Positions 51,261-60,028 of a stretch of 64,000 bases of DNA are shown in pieces. Both the position numbers and the translations under genes were made by a program. Source of the DNA: Nocardia nova (GTDB lineage: Bacteria > Actinomycetota > Actinomycetes > Mycobacteriales > Mycobacteriaceae). The notes beneath the pieces are model-generated. The model worked only from the letters and a program-made list of their open reading frames with translations, searched no databases and was not told where the DNA came from. The number at the start of each line of letters is the position of its first letter. Position 1 is the first letter of the stretch. Where the stretch lies: contig NZ_PSZE01000005.1 in the NCBI RefSeq assembly GCF_002933465.1, positions 1 through 64,000 of the forward strand, written 5' to 3'.

Positions 51261-52128
51261 CACACTGCTCATCACCGACCCCGCGCCCGTCCGGATGACG
51301 GAACCGCGGCGCGCGCTGGTGCCGAAACGTCTGCGTGCCACCGCCGGACTGGCGGTGTCGATCCTCGTGCTGATCGTGGTTCTCGGCTGGGCGGTCGCGC
51401 CCTCGCTTCTCGCCGGGGACGATCCACGCGCGGGTGTGCCGGAGGAGAAATTCCGCGGCCCGAGCCTGCAGCACTGGTTCGGTACCGACAACCTCGGCCG
51501 CGACTTGTACACGAGGGTGGCGCACGGGGCGGCGCTGACCCTGTCGGCGACGGTCTGTGCCGTGCTGCTGGGACTGGTGATCGGTTCGGCGATCGGTCTC
51601 GTCTCCGGCACTCTCGGCGGCACCGTCGATGCCGTCGTCATGCGCGGAGTCGATGTGTTGCTGGCGATTCCCGAACTGTTGTCGGCACTGGTACTCATCA
51701 CGGTGCTCGGGCTGGGCACCCGGAATGTGGCGATCGCGGTGGGAGTGGCGCTGATCGCCCGGTTCGCGCGGGTGATGCGCGCGGAAGTGCTGCGGGTGCG
51801 CCGCGCGCCCTATGTGGAGGCGGCGTTCGCGTCCGGAGTGCGCTGGCACACCGTGCTGCTGCGTCACATCCTGCGGACCGCGTACGCGCCGGTCGCCGCC
51901 CTGGCCGCGGTCGAATTCGGTGTTGCGGTACTGGCGATTTCGTCGCTCAGCTTCCTCGGCTACGGCGCCGCGCCACCCACCCCGGAATGGGGTTCGCTGA
52001 TCTCGGAGGGCCGCAACTACCTCGTGCTCGCCTGGTGGATGACCACCCTGCCCGGCCTGGTGATCGTCGCGGTGGTGCTCGCCGCCCAGCGCATCGGCCG
52101 CGCGATCGGAAACACAGAGGACCGATGA
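51253..52128 (+). CDS. ABC transporter permease (DppC-like)
   Basis: The protein is 291 aa. It has the family marker HWFGTDNLGRDLYTRVAHGA and the EAA loop YVEAAFASGVRWHTVLLRHI, with GYGAAPPTPEWGSLISEGRN near the end. It overlaps the DppB-like gene by 8 nt. Its TGA overlaps the ATG of the first of two tandem 24-aa cistrons. Confidence 0.92.
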   Translation: MSDTLLITDPAPVRMTEPRRALVPKRLRATAGLAVSILVLIVVLGWAVAPSLLAGDDPRAGVPEEKFRGPSLQHWFGTDNLGRDLYTRVAHGAALTLSATVCAVLLGLVIGSAIGLVSGTLGGTVDAVVMRGVDVLLAIPELLSALVLITVLGLGTRNVAIAVGVALIARFARVMRAEVLRVRRAPYVEAAFASGVRWHTVLLRHILRTAYAPVAALAAVEFGVAVLAISSLSFLGYGAAPPTPEWGSLISEGRNYLVLAWWMTTLPGLVIVAVVLAAQRIGRAIGNTEDR

Positions 52129-52199
52129 GACACACTTGCGCAGCTTTTCGTCGGTCCGACCGGGTGCGGGTGTCCCGCAAAACACAGGAGGACCGATGA
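52125..52199 (+). CDS. 24-aa cistron, copy 1 (possible coupling or leader peptide)
   Basis: The frame begins [14 protein letters not shown], ends KTQEDR and is strongly basic. Its ATG overlaps the stop of the permease and its TGA overlaps the ATG of copy 2 (ATGA both times). No family is known to me. A single Cys at position 5 is the only link to sulfur control. Confidence 0.45.
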   Translation: MRHTCAAFRRSDRVRVSRKTQEDR

Positions 52200-52266
52200 G
52201 ACACACTTGCGCAGCTTTTCGTCGGTCCGACCGGGTGCGGGTGTCCCGCAAGACACAGGAGGACCG
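52125..52266 (+). repeat. Two tandem copies of a 71-bp unit in the ABC operon
   Basis: The units 52125-52195 and 52196-52266 differ only by one base (AAA/AAG). Each runs from one ATG to the next and carries its own AGGAGG just before the following ATG. They occupy the place where a DppD-type ATPase gene would normally lie. Confidence 0.95.
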
Positions 52267-52270
52267 ATGA
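52196..52270 (+). CDS. 24-aa cistron, copy 2
   Basis: The peptide is identical to copy 1 with one synonymous change. It is preceded by AGGAGG at 4 nt, and its TGA overlaps the first ATG of the ATPase. It may serve to re-initiate ribosomes for the ATPase gene, or be a by-product of the 71-bp duplication. Confidence 0.45.
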   Translation: MRHTCAAFRRSDRVRVSRKTQEDR

Positions 52271-53064
52271 TGGGCGACGATACGTTGTTGCGGGTCGATG
52301 ACCTGCACGTCCGCTATGGCGGCGCGTCGGTGGGCGCGGTGTCCGGTGCGACGCTGGAGATCGCTCGCGGGGAGACCGTCGCCCTGGTCGGCGAATCCGG
52401 CTCCGGCAAGACCACCACCGCTCGCATCCTCGCGAGGCTGTCCACACCCGATGCGGGCAGCGTCCACTTCGACGGGCGCGATGTCGCGGGTTTGCGCGGG
52501 GCCGGGCTGCGGGAATTTCGCCGGCGCGTCCAGGTGGTGTATCAGAACCCCTACACGTCGCTGAATCCCACCCTGAGCGTGGCGAAGATCGTGGGAGAAC
52601 CGTTGCAGGCCTTCGGGATCGGCGATCGCCGTGAACGCCGCGCCCGGGTCGCCGAACTGCTCGAGCAGGTCGCGCTGCCCGGCGAGGTCGCCGACCGGCG
52701 CCCGGAGCGGCTGTCGGGCGGGCAGCGACAGCGCGTCGCGATCGCGCGGGCGCTGGCACTGCGGCCGGATGTGCTGGTGCTTGACGAACCGGTGTCGGCG
52801 CTCGATGTCGGGGTACAGGCCCAGATTCTGGCGTTGCTGGAGCGATTGCAATCCGAACTGGAGCTGAGCTATCTGTTCATCTCCCACGATCTGGCCGTCG
52901 TGCGCCGCATCAGCGACCGCGTCGCGGTGATGCGGCAGGGCCGGATCGTCGAAACAGCAGCCACCGCAACGCTGTTCGACGATCCGAGGCACGAATACAC
53001 GCGCGAGTTGCTGGCCGCGGTGCCGGGCGGGTTCGTCCGGCCGGCGATCGAGCGGTCCGCGTGA
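52267..53064 (+). CDS. ABC transporter ATPase (DppF-like)
   Basis: The protein is 265 aa with Walker [11 protein letters not shown]-loop [15 protein letters not shown], signature LSGGQRQR, Walker [14 protein letters not shown] and switch His in FISHDLAVV. Two ATGs stand in tandem (52267 and 52270); the second has the better distance to AGGAGG. Peptide importers of this type usually have two different ATPases (D and F); only this one is present, so it may act as a homodimer or share a partner encoded elsewhere. Confidence 0.93.
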   Translation: MMGDDTLLRVDDLHVRYGGASVGAVSGATLEIARGETVALVGESGSGKTTTARILARLSTPDAGSVHFDGRDVAGLRGAGLREFRRRVQVVYQNPYTSLNPTLSVAKIVGEPLQAFGIGDRRERRARVAELLEQVALPGEVADRRPERLSGGQRQRVAIARALALRPDVLVLDEPVSALDVGVQAQILALLERLQSELELSYLFISHDLAVVRRISDRVAVMRQGRIVETAATATLFDDPRHEYTRELLAAVPGGFVRPAIERSA

Positions 53065-53072
53065 TAGGGCAA

Positions 53073-53526
53073 CTATTCGTCGCCGCCGGCCGGCTCGTCG
53101 GACTCGCTCGCATGGATCTGCCGGTCCCGCCACACCCAGAACACCGCCGACGCGACCAGCGCCCACCCGGCGAGCACCAGATACAGGAAGATGTGCTGGT
53201 GGCCGGAGAAATACACCGCGGTGTGCTGAGCGTTCACCGACGCGCCCGGCGGTAGCCGGCGCCCGATCGCCCCGAGTGCCGACGACAGCAGTGGCCCCGA
53301 CACCGCGCGTCCGGAAGACGGGTTGCCCAGCAGCACCATCACCCCCCCAGGTCGGGATCATCGCCCAGCGCCCGAACAGCGCGCTGAATATCGAGAAGAT
53401 CATGCCCGAGGTGAACATCGTGAACGCCAGGATTCTCCACGACTGCACGAACGGCAGCGTCAGCGCGCCCAGCCACCAGTCCACCAGGGCGGCGTCCGCG
53501 AACCCGCGCAGCAGGGCCCACTGCAT
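53073..53526 (-). pseudogene. DUF3533/SNG1-like membrane protein, 3' fragment with frameshift
   Basis: The minus strand reads WWLGALTLPFVQSWRILAFT and MFTSGMIFSIFSALFGRWAM, then IPTWGG. One base too many in a run of G (complement CCCCCCC at about 53342-53348) shifts the frame, after which MVLLGNPSSGRAVSGPLLSS, then AVYFSGHQHIFLYLVLAGWA and the stop at 53073 continue the same protein. The N-terminal half is absent. The homopolymer shift could be a sequencing error, but the truncation is real. It faces the flanking operons. Confidence 0.7.
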
Positions 53527-53573
53527 CGGAGCCGTTTCTACTCAGCGACGATGCCCGCCGCCGCAAGAATAGA

Positions 53574-53622
53574 ATTCAGCGCGATCGAGAGTGCTGACGC
53601 CGCAGGCGATTTCTCATAGTTT
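53574..53622 (+). promoter_or_regulatory. Promoter of the LLM monooxygenase operon, copy 2 of the shared block
   Basis: ATTCAGCGCGATCGAGAG is followed by GCTGAC (53593-53598), 18 bp and TAGTTT (53617-53622). About three quarters of the positions match copy 1 (47847-47895), and the spacing is the same. The leader after it lacks the GCAACC/GGTGC core of a SAM aptamer. Confidence 0.65.
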
Positions 53623-53717
53623 GAGGTTCTGCCATCCGGCGATCGCGGGACATCTCCGCTTCCCTCCTACCGCGATCCGGCGGTGTTGTCTCGTGTCGAT
53701 CGAAAGGACGCCTTCGC

Positions 53718-54800
53718 ATGTCGTCGTTGCCGCCCCTGCTCGGGGTGGAATTGTCCGGTACGGGTACCCACCCCGCATCGTGGCGGCGGGCCGACTCCCG
53801 CGCCGAAGAGCTGTTCACGCCCGGCTACTGGCTCGACGCGATCACCGCCGCCGACCGGGCCGGACTCGACTTCGTCTTTCTCCCGGACTCCTTCGGCGTG
53901 AACGCCGGCGGTTACGGGCCGTTCGACGCGATCGCGCTCGCCGCCCGCGCCGCCGCCGCGACCCGGACCATCGGCCTGATTCCACAGGCGACGGTCACCC
54001 ACACCGAACCGTTCCACGTGTCCAAGGCGGTCGCCGCCCTCGACTACGCCACCTACGGCCGGGCGGGGTGGGAGGTCGCCGTCTCCGCCGAGGCCGAGCA
54101 GACGACACTGTTCGGCCGCAAGCAGCCGCAGGACGACACCTCGCTGTGGCGGGAGGCCCACGAGGCGATCGAGGTGGTCACCCGGCTGTGGGACAGCTGG
54201 GAGGACGACGCCGAGATCCGCGATCTCGCGACCGGCCGGTTCATCGACCGCGACCGATTGCACTACATCGATTTCGAGGGCGAGAACTTCTCCGTCAAGG
54301 GCCCCTCGATCACCCCCCGTCCGCCGCAGGGACAGCCGCCGATCGCGGTGCGCGCCGAGTCGGCGGCGAGCACCCGCCTCGCGGTCCACCGTGCCGATCT
54401 GATCCGGATCAGCGCCGCCGACCTCGACGAGGCCGCCGCCCTGCGCACCCGGCTGCGCTCCGCGGTCGCCGCGGCCGACCGGACGCCCGACGACGTGCGG
54501 ATTCTGCTCGACGTCGAGGTGCATCTGGCCGCGACGGAGCACCGGGCATACGCCGAGCTCGACCAACTCGACGCCTGGGGACCCGCGACGCCGGCCTCTA
54601 CCGTGCGCCACCTCGGCACCGCCGATGGTCTGCGCGCGCTGCTCGACCGGACCCGGCGTGCGTGCGCCGCCGACGGTCTGGTGTTGCGGCCACTGGCAGT
54701 GCCCGCGTTCAGCGCCGCACTCGTCCGGCCGGCGCGCAGCCTGCGCGGCCGGATCGGCCTGACACGCCCCGCCAACCGCTACGCACTCGCCCGAGGATGA
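53718..54800 (+). CDS. LLM-class flavin-dependent oxidoreductase
   Basis: The protein is 360 aa with the luciferase-like TIM-barrel fold (LDAITAADRAGLDFVFLPDS; AATRTIGLIPQATVTHTEPF; RAGWEVAVSAEAEQTTLFGR). Such FMN- or F420-dependent enzymes oxidise sulfonates, sulfides, amines and similar. It opens an operon of three LLM genes with a promoter shared by the SAM-riboswitch operon, so sulfur scavenging is the likely role. GAAAGGA lies 9 nt before the ATG at 53718. Confidence 0.88.
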   Translation: MSSLPPLLGVELSGTGTHPASWRRADSRAEELFTPGYWLDAITAADRAGLDFVFLPDSFGVNAGGYGPFDAIALAARAAAATRTIGLIPQATVTHTEPFHVSKAVAALDYATYGRAGWEVAVSAEAEQTTLFGRKQPQDDTSLWREAHEAIEVVTRLWDSWEDDAEIRDLATGRFIDRDRLHYIDFEGENFSVKGPSITPRPPQGQPPIAVRAESAASTRLAVHRADLIRISAADLDEAAALRTRLRSAVAAADRTPDDVRILLDVEVHLAATEHRAYAELDQLDAWGPATPASTVRHLGTADGLRALLDRTRRACAADGLVLRPLAVPAFSAALVRPARSLRGRIGLTRPANRYALARG

Positions 54801-56167
54801 CGATGCCGAAACAACAGGTACGCAAGCAGGTTCACCTGGCCGCTCACTTCCCGGGGGTGAACAACACAACGGTGTGGAGCGTGCCGGAATCGGGCAGCCA
54901 GATCGAGTTCGACTCCTTCGTCCACCTGGCGCGCACCGCCGAGCGCGGCCTGTTCGACTTCTTCTTCCTCGCCGAGGGGCTGCGGCTGCGCGAACACCGC
55001 GGCCGGATCTTCGACCTCGACGTGGTCGGTCGTCCCGACACCTTCACCGTGCTCAACGCGCTCGCCGGGGTCACGACCCGGCTCGGCCTGGCCGGCACGA
55101 TCAACACCACGTTCAACGAACCCTTCGAACTCGCACGGCAATTCGGCAGCCTGGATCACCTCTCGGGCGGGCGGGCCGCCTGGAACGCGGTCACCTCCTC
55201 CGACGCGTTCACCGGTGAGAATTTCCGCCGTGGTGGCTATCTGGACCACTCGCAGCGCTACGTGCGCGCGGCGGAAGTGGTCGACGCGACCCGCGCGATC
55301 TGGGACAGTCGCGCCGGCGGGGCGCCGGTCGTCGACCGCGAACGCGGGGTGTTCGGCGGCCCGGCGCCCCGATTCACTTATCGCGGGACACAATTCGATA
55401 TCGAGGGTGTCTACGGGTTACCGGCGAGCCCGCAGGGATATCCGGTGCAGATCCAGGCCGGGGACTCCGAGGAGGGCCGGGAATTCGCCGCCGCGAAGGC
55501 CGATGCCATCTTCAGCCGCCACGGCGAGCTCGAGGACGGCCGCCAGTTCTACACCGACATCAAGACCCGGCTCGCGAAGTACGGCCGCCGCCGCGACGAT
55601 CTGAAGATCCTGCCCGCCGCGACCTTCGTACTCGGTGACAGCGACGCCGACGCGCAGGAGCGGGCCCGGGAGATCCGGCTGCAGCAGGTTGGACCGCAGA
55701 CGGCGATCGCCTTCCTCGAACAGGTCTGGGGCCGTGACCTTTCCGGCTACGACCCCGACGGCCCGCTGCCCGAGATCGATCCGGTCGACAACGCGAACAT
55801 CACCCGTGGACGCGTCCGGCACGCCAAGGATCCGCGCGCGATCGCCGCAGACTGGCGCGCCAAGGCCGACGCCGAGAAGTTGAGCATCCGGGAACTGATC
55901 ATCGAGGTGACCGCGCGTCAGCAGTTCGTCGGCACGCCCGCACAGGTCGCCGCCGAGATCGATCGCTACGTACAGTCCGACGCCGCCGACGGATTCGTCC
56001 TGGTCCCGCATCTCACGCCCGCCGGACTCGACGAATTCGTCGACAAGGTCGTTCCCGAACTACAGGAGCTGGGCAGTTTCCGAACCGAATACACCGGTGT
56101 GACCCTGCGCGACCATCTGGGACTGCGCCATCCGCATCGTGGCAGCGAAGGAGTGCGAGCGTCATGA
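54797..56167 (+). CDS. NtaA/DszA-type FMN-dependent monooxygenase
   Basis: The protein is 456 aa (454 if the ATG at 54803 is used, which has GAGG at better spacing). The NTA/dibenzothiophene-sulfone/dimethylsulfide monooxygenase subfamily is marked by GVNNTTVW, FDFFFLAEGLRLREHRGRIF, the long SGGRAAWNAVTSSDAFTGEN segment and PVQIQAGDSEEGREFAAAKA. These enzymes use FMNH2 from a separate reductase. The start overlaps the upstream stop (ATGA), so it is translationally coupled. Confidence 0.9.
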   Translation: MTMPKQQVRKQVHLAAHFPGVNNTTVWSVPESGSQIEFDSFVHLARTAERGLFDFFFLAEGLRLREHRGRIFDLDVVGRPDTFTVLNALAGVTTRLGLAGTINTTFNEPFELARQFGSLDHLSGGRAAWNAVTSSDAFTGENFRRGGYLDHSQRYVRAAEVVDATRAIWDSRAGGAPVVDRERGVFGGPAPRFTYRGTQFDIEGVYGLPASPQGYPVQIQAGDSEEGREFAAAKADAIFSRHGELEDGRQFYTDIKTRLAKYGRRRDDLKILPAATFVLGDSDADAQERAREIRLQQVGPQTAIAFLEQVWGRDLSGYDPDGPLPEIDPVDNANITRGRVRHAKDPRAIAADWRAKADAEKLSIRELIIEVTARQQFVGTPAQVAAEIDRYVQSDAADGFVLVPHLTPAGLDEFVDKVVPELQELGSFRTEYTGVTLRDHLGLRHPHRGSEGVRAS

Positions 56168-57297
56168 CCGTCCCGTTGTCGATCCTGGATCTTTCCCCCG
56201 TCAGTGCCGGATCCACACCGCGGCAGGCGCTGCGCAATACCATCGACCTGGCCCGCCACGCCGAGTCGTGGGGTTATCGCCGATTCTGGGTGGCCGAACA
56301 CCATTTCGTCTCGGTGGCCTCCTCCGCACCGACCACGCTGATCGCGTTGATCGCTGCCGCCACCGATACCATCCGGGTGGGCTCGGCCGCCGTGCAGGCC
56401 GGGCACCACACCTCAGCGGCCGTGGTCGAGGCGTTCGGCACCATCGACGCGCTGTATCCGGGACGGCTGGATCTCGGGTTGGGGCGCTCGGCGCATCGGA
56501 TCAGCGAGGTGCGCTCGGCGGGGGTGAAACCGGCGCCCGTACCCGACCGCCCGACCCGGGTGCGCGACGGCGTCGTGATCCCACCGCCGTTCAGTCCCGG
56601 ACGACTGCTCGATACGTCCAGGCTGGCGGCGAGTTTCGAGGCACTCCAACTGCCGGGCACCCAGCCGCTGGACTACGGCCGCCAGGTCCGCGAGGTCCGC
56701 GACCTGCTCTCCGGGAACTACCGCAGCTCGGAAGGTGTTGCCCTGCATGCCGTTCCGGGCGAGGGCGCCGAGGTTCAGCTGTGGCTGTTCGGTAGTTCCG
56801 GCGGTGAGAGCGCCCAGCTCGCGGGCCGGCTCGGACTGCCGTTCGCGGCCAACTACCACGTCTCCCCCGGCACGATCGTGGAGACGGTGGAGGCGTATCG
56901 CGCCGCCTTCCGGCCCTCGGCGGTTCTCGACCGGCCGTATCTGGTGGTATCGGCGGACGTGGTGGTCGCCGACGACGACGCGACCGCCACCCATCTGGCC
57001 TCGACCTACGGACATTGGGTCTACAGCATTCGCAGCGGCGCCGGCGCCGCCGAATACCTCGACCCCGAGACCGCTCCCCCGCTGACCGAACAGCAGCAGC
57101 GCCTGGTGCACGATCGCGTCATCACTCAGTTCGTCGGCGCACCCAATGTGGTGGCCGAACGACTCTCGGCGCTGCAACAGTTGACCGGCGCCGACGAACT
57201 CGTCGTCACCAGCGTCACCTACCGGCACGAGGACCGGCTGCGCTCCCACGAACTGCTCGCCTCCGAATGGGGTTTACCGCAGCTGCGCGCCGCGTAG
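56164..57297 (+). CDS. LLM-class flavin-dependent oxidoreductase (MsnO8-like)
   Basis: The protein is 377 aa. YRRFWVAEHHFVSVASSAPT and RVGSAAVQAGHHTSAAVVEA, then GTIDALYPGRLDLGLGRSAH are typical of the MsnO8-type branch of luciferase-like enzymes; QLWLFGSSGGESAQLAGRLG and FAANYHVSPG follow. Its ATG overlaps the previous stop. With the two genes before it this makes three different LLM oxygenases in one operon, perhaps for different organosulfur substrates. Confidence 0.9.
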   Translation: MTVPLSILDLSPVSAGSTPRQALRNTIDLARHAESWGYRRFWVAEHHFVSVASSAPTTLIALIAAATDTIRVGSAAVQAGHHTSAAVVEAFGTIDALYPGRLDLGLGRSAHRISEVRSAGVKPAPVPDRPTRVRDGVVIPPPFSPGRLLDTSRLAASFEALQLPGTQPLDYGRQVREVRDLLSGNYRSSEGVALHAVPGEGAEVQLWLFGSSGGESAQLAGRLGLPFAANYHVSPGTIVETVEAYRAAFRPSAVLDRPYLVVSADVVVADDDATATHLASTYGHWVYSIRSGAGAAEYLDPETAPPLTEQQQRLVHDRVITQFVGAPNVVAERLSALQQLTGADELVVTSVTYRHEDRLRSHELLASEWGLPQLRAA

Positions 57298-57388
57298 GGC
57301 GGCGGCGCCGGTGAACCGGCACCTCGGACCGATGAGTTTCGGCGGCGGAAGGGGTCTCCTCCACGGACGCAACCGCAGAGGAGTCGCC

Positions 57389-58321
57389 ATGCCGCTTCAT
57401 GGTCAACGCTCTTCCGAGCATATGGTCGCCGTCGGTGACATCGAGCTGTGTGTGTCCACCTTCGGAGACCGGCGACAGCCCGCGGCGGTGCTGCCGTCCA
57501 CGTCGGGACTCTTCTGGGAGGACGAGTTCTGCGGCCGGCTGGCCGCCGCCGACCGGTACGTGGTGCGCTACGACATCCGTGACACCGGCCGGTCGACCGC
57601 CTACCCGACCGGTTCTCCCGGCTACACCCTGCGTGATTTGGCGTCCGACCTGGTCGGGCTGATGGACCTGTTCGGACTCCCGCGAGCCCACCTGGTGGGG
57701 TTCTCGGTGGCCGGATGGATCTGTCAGCTCGCCGCGCTCGACCACCGCGACCGGGTGTCGGCCCTGACTTTGATCAATACCAGGCCGACGTCCCCTGGAC
57801 CCGCGGACCCCGATCTGCCCGACCACTCCGACCGGATCATGGGCTTCTTCGCCGCGACACCGCCCCCGGACTGGTCCGACCAGGCGGCGGTGATCGACTA
57901 CCGCGTCGAACAAGCCCGGATACTCTCGGGCGCAAACGGATTCGACGAGCAGCACGCACGGCAGCAGGCGCGGCGCACGGTCGATCGCACCACCGACATG
58001 GGCTCCAGCGCGCTCAACCTGGCCTTCGTCGACGCCGGCGGTCGCTCAGCACGAGGCCGATGCGGTGCTCGCCGATCGGCAGCCCTATCTCGGCGCGGCT
58101 GGACTTCTGGGAGCGTGGCAGCGCCGGCGCGACATGGTGGTCGATCCGTAGCATGCAGAGCCAGGGCGAGATCGCGACTCGACGCGGCCCGTGTCGCCGC
58201 AATGCCGGCCGGAATCCAGGGTGGTGACGGCATCCCGCCGGCGACCGGTGACATCGGTTACCTGGAGTCCGCCCCCGACACCGGAATCGACCCGCTGCGA
58301 ACCGCCGTCGAAACCCACTGA
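57389..58321 (+). CDS. Alpha/beta hydrolase, C-terminal part apparently frameshifted
   Basis: The first ~210 residues are a normal alpha/beta hydrolase: RYDIRDTGRSTAYPTGSPGY, then LVGFSVAGWICQLAALDHRD with the nucleophile Ser in GFSVAG. From about 58025 the frame becomes Arg-rich and unlike the family (GGRSARGRCGARRSAALSRR). The neighbouring frame reads HEADAVLADRQPYLGAAGLL, then WQRRRDMVVDP and a stop, which looks like the true continuation. The final His-containing part is not recognisable, so the enzyme is probably inactive. RBS AGAGGAG precedes the ATG at 57389. It is likely the last gene of the LLM operon. Confidence 0.6.
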   Translation: MPLHGQRSSEHMVAVGDIELCVSTFGDRRQPAAVLPSTSGLFWEDEFCGRLAAADRYVVRYDIRDTGRSTAYPTGSPGYTLRDLASDLVGLMDLFGLPRAHLVGFSVAGWICQLAALDHRDRVSALTLINTRPTSPGPADPDLPDHSDRIMGFFAATPPPDWSDQAAVIDYRVEQARILSGANGFDEQHARQQARRTVDRTTDMGSSALNLAFVDAGGRSARGRCGARRSAALSRRGWTSGSVAAPARHGGRSVACRARARSRLDAARVAAMPAGIQGGDGIPPATGDIGYLESAPDTGIDPLRTAVETH

Positions 58322-58768
58322 ACTGCAAGGACTTCGGACTGGCTGCCGGAGGTTCCGGAACATTCGCCGGCCCGGTTCGCGCTGCGCGGGCCGGGTAGCC
58401 TGCCGTAAACTTGGCGGCGCCCGCGAAGGTGGCGGAACGAGGGGGCCATGAATCGTTCGCGATATCCGGCGCGACTACCCGATCGGCATGTTGTGCCGAT
58501 TGCCACGATCGTGCTGAGGTCGGGGCCTGCCCTTGCTCCTCGGCTGCACGCCGAGCGCGAGTCGCACGCGCCTATCCGGCCGTCGTATCTCCGCCGACTC
58601 CCCCGTGAGGTACGGCGACGCGCCGATCCCGGCCGTGCGGAACGGGTGGTCTTCCGTGCCCCCTGTCGGCGATCGCCCAATGAATGCTCCCGGGCAGGCG
58701 GCGTATCCGCCGCCTCTCCGCGGCGAGTGGTTCGCTGTTTCGCCGAATCCGCCGGGAAGCATGTGGGC
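58322..58768. other. Intergenic region upstream of the terpene genes
   Basis: This region of about 450 bp has no gene I can support. A GC-rich frame at 58680-58760 (NAPGQAAYPPPLRGEWFAVS) has some coding look but soon stops. Confidence 0.35.
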
Positions 58769-58888
58769 ATGAGCGACATCGATCCGAATCCGTTGTGGCA
58801 CTTCGTGTTGTCGTCACCCTGGGTCGACCCGATATCTCAAACCGAATGCCCGGATTGCCGTACTCGCGTTAAACTGCTTGGGAGATAG
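58769..58888 (+). CDS. Possible 39-aa CxxC peptide before the terpene synthase
   Basis: The frame MSDIDPNPLWHFVLSSPWVD, then TECPDCRTRVKLLGR stops 9 bp before the terpene synthase ATG. The CPDC pair suggests half of a zinc ribbon. No good ribosome site is visible, and I recognise no family. Confidence 0.3.
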   Translation: MSDIDPNPLWHFVLSSPWVDPISQTECPDCRTRVKLLGR

Positions 58889-58897
58889 GCGGTTTCG

Positions 58898-59878
58898 ATG
58901 CATGTAACTGAGTTCTTCATGCCGTTCGATTCGGCGGGTGCCAATCCCGCCGAATCGGAGGCCGAGCAGGCCATGTGGGCCTGGCTCGAACGTTGTGATC
59001 TGGTTCCCTCGGAGCCGACCCGCCGGCGCATGCGCCGGACCCGGCCGGCTCGCATGTACGCGCTGTGGTGCCCGTATGCCGAGGCGGACGCGCTGGGATT
59101 GCTGAGCCGATTCACCGCATGGGCATTCATCGTCGACGATCAGTTCGACATCGAAATTCCCGACCCGGCACGGACATTGGCGACCATCACCGCACTGGAG
59201 GAGGTATTCGAACCCGGCGCGCGCCCGACCGGGGTGCTCGCGGTGGCCTTCGCCGAGCTGTGGCGCGAACTGTGCGCGGGACGCTCGAGTCAGTGGCGTC
59301 ACGCGGTGCGCACCGAACTCTCGGCATGGCTGTGGACCTACTACACGGAGAGCATCGGGCGGCTCACCGATCGCTATCCCGATCTGGACGACTACCGCGC
59401 CCACCGGCGGGACTCGGTCGCCCTGTACGTGTTTCTCGATATCAGCGAGATCGCCGAGGGGGTCGACCTGTGCGCGGCAGCGCGGGCTCTGCCGGCGTTG
59501 CGCGCGATACGGGAGGCATCCGTCGAACATATGGGCCTGTTCAACGACATTCTGTCCATCGACTCCGACGAGGCGTCGGATTATCTGTACAACTCGGTGC
59601 TGCTGGCCGAACGTCAGCTCCGTCTCGACCGGGAACGCGCGGTCGACGTGGTCGACCGTATGCTCACCGCATGCGTGCGCCGCATGCTCGCGGGCATCGA
59701 CGCACTGCCGGCCGAACTCGACGCGGCGGGACTGTCCGGCCGCGACCGCACCGATATCCTCACCACCGCAACCTGCTACACCCGATACGTCCGAGCCAAC
59801 TTCGACTACCACTATCAGGCCGCGCGTTACACCAGCGCGCCGCGCGAGGCACTCGAGCACGGCGCTCCCCTGGCCTGA
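58898..59878 (+). CDS. Class I terpene synthase
   Basis: The protein is 326 aa. It ionises a linear prenyl diphosphate with Mg2+ and cyclises the chain. The aspartate-rich motif is DDQFD at about residue 80 (AWAFIVDDQFDIEI). The second metal site is FNDILSIDSDE at about 220; counted as NDxxSxxxE the last position is Asp with Glu next to it. The C-terminal RY pair is in HYQAARYTS. Length fits bacterial sesqui- or diterpene synthases. GGGAGATAGG lies about 7 nt before the ATG. The prenyl synthase gene 150 bp downstream should supply its substrate. Confidence 0.92.
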   Translation: MHVTEFFMPFDSAGANPAESEAEQAMWAWLERCDLVPSEPTRRRMRRTRPARMYALWCPYAEADALGLLSRFTAWAFIVDDQFDIEIPDPARTLATITALEEVFEPGARPTGVLAVAFAELWRELCAGRSSQWRHAVRTELSAWLWTYYTESIGRLTDRYPDLDDYRAHRRDSVALYVFLDISEIAEGVDLCAAARALPALRAIREASVEHMGLFNDILSIDSDEASDYLYNSVLLAERQLRLDRERAVDVVDRMLTACVRRMLAGIDALPAELDAAGLSGRDRTDILTTATCYTRYVRANFDYHYQAARYTSAPREALEHGAPLA

Positions 59879-59953
59879 CGACGAACCCGCGGAGGCAGGC
59901 GTTGTGCAAACGCAACCCGGGCCATCGCCCGGCCCGCGGGTTCCGATGCGACG

Positions 59954-60028
59954 ATGAATACTTCACGCACCGCCGACCGCGACGCGGAGCGGGCGCGGCG
60001 GCTGTGCCCGAGCGAGCGGGGCCGGTAA
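59954..60028 (+). CDS. Possible 24-aa coupling ORF before the prenyl synthase
   Basis: The ATG at 59954 opens a frame (MNTSRTADRDAERARR...) whose TAA overlaps the ATG of the prenyl synthase (TAATG). There is no clear ribosome site. It could couple translation or be chance. Confidence 0.25.
   Translation: MNTSRTADRDAERARRLCPSERGR

Noticed and set aside
51097..53526. Long minus-strand frame across the ABC transporter genes
   Set aside because: Only its first ~60 codons (the DUF3533-like fragment) resemble a protein; the rest is antisense to well-supported transporter genes.
53623..53717. Second SAM riboswitch before the LLM operon
   Set aside because: The leader starts like the first one but lacks GCAACC and GGTGC and does not fold into the four-way junction pattern.
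58448..58888. 146-aa plus-strand frame upstream of the terpene synthase
   Set aside because: The first ~105 codons are Arg/Pro-rich without similarity; only the last 39 codons were kept as a low-confidence small ORF.
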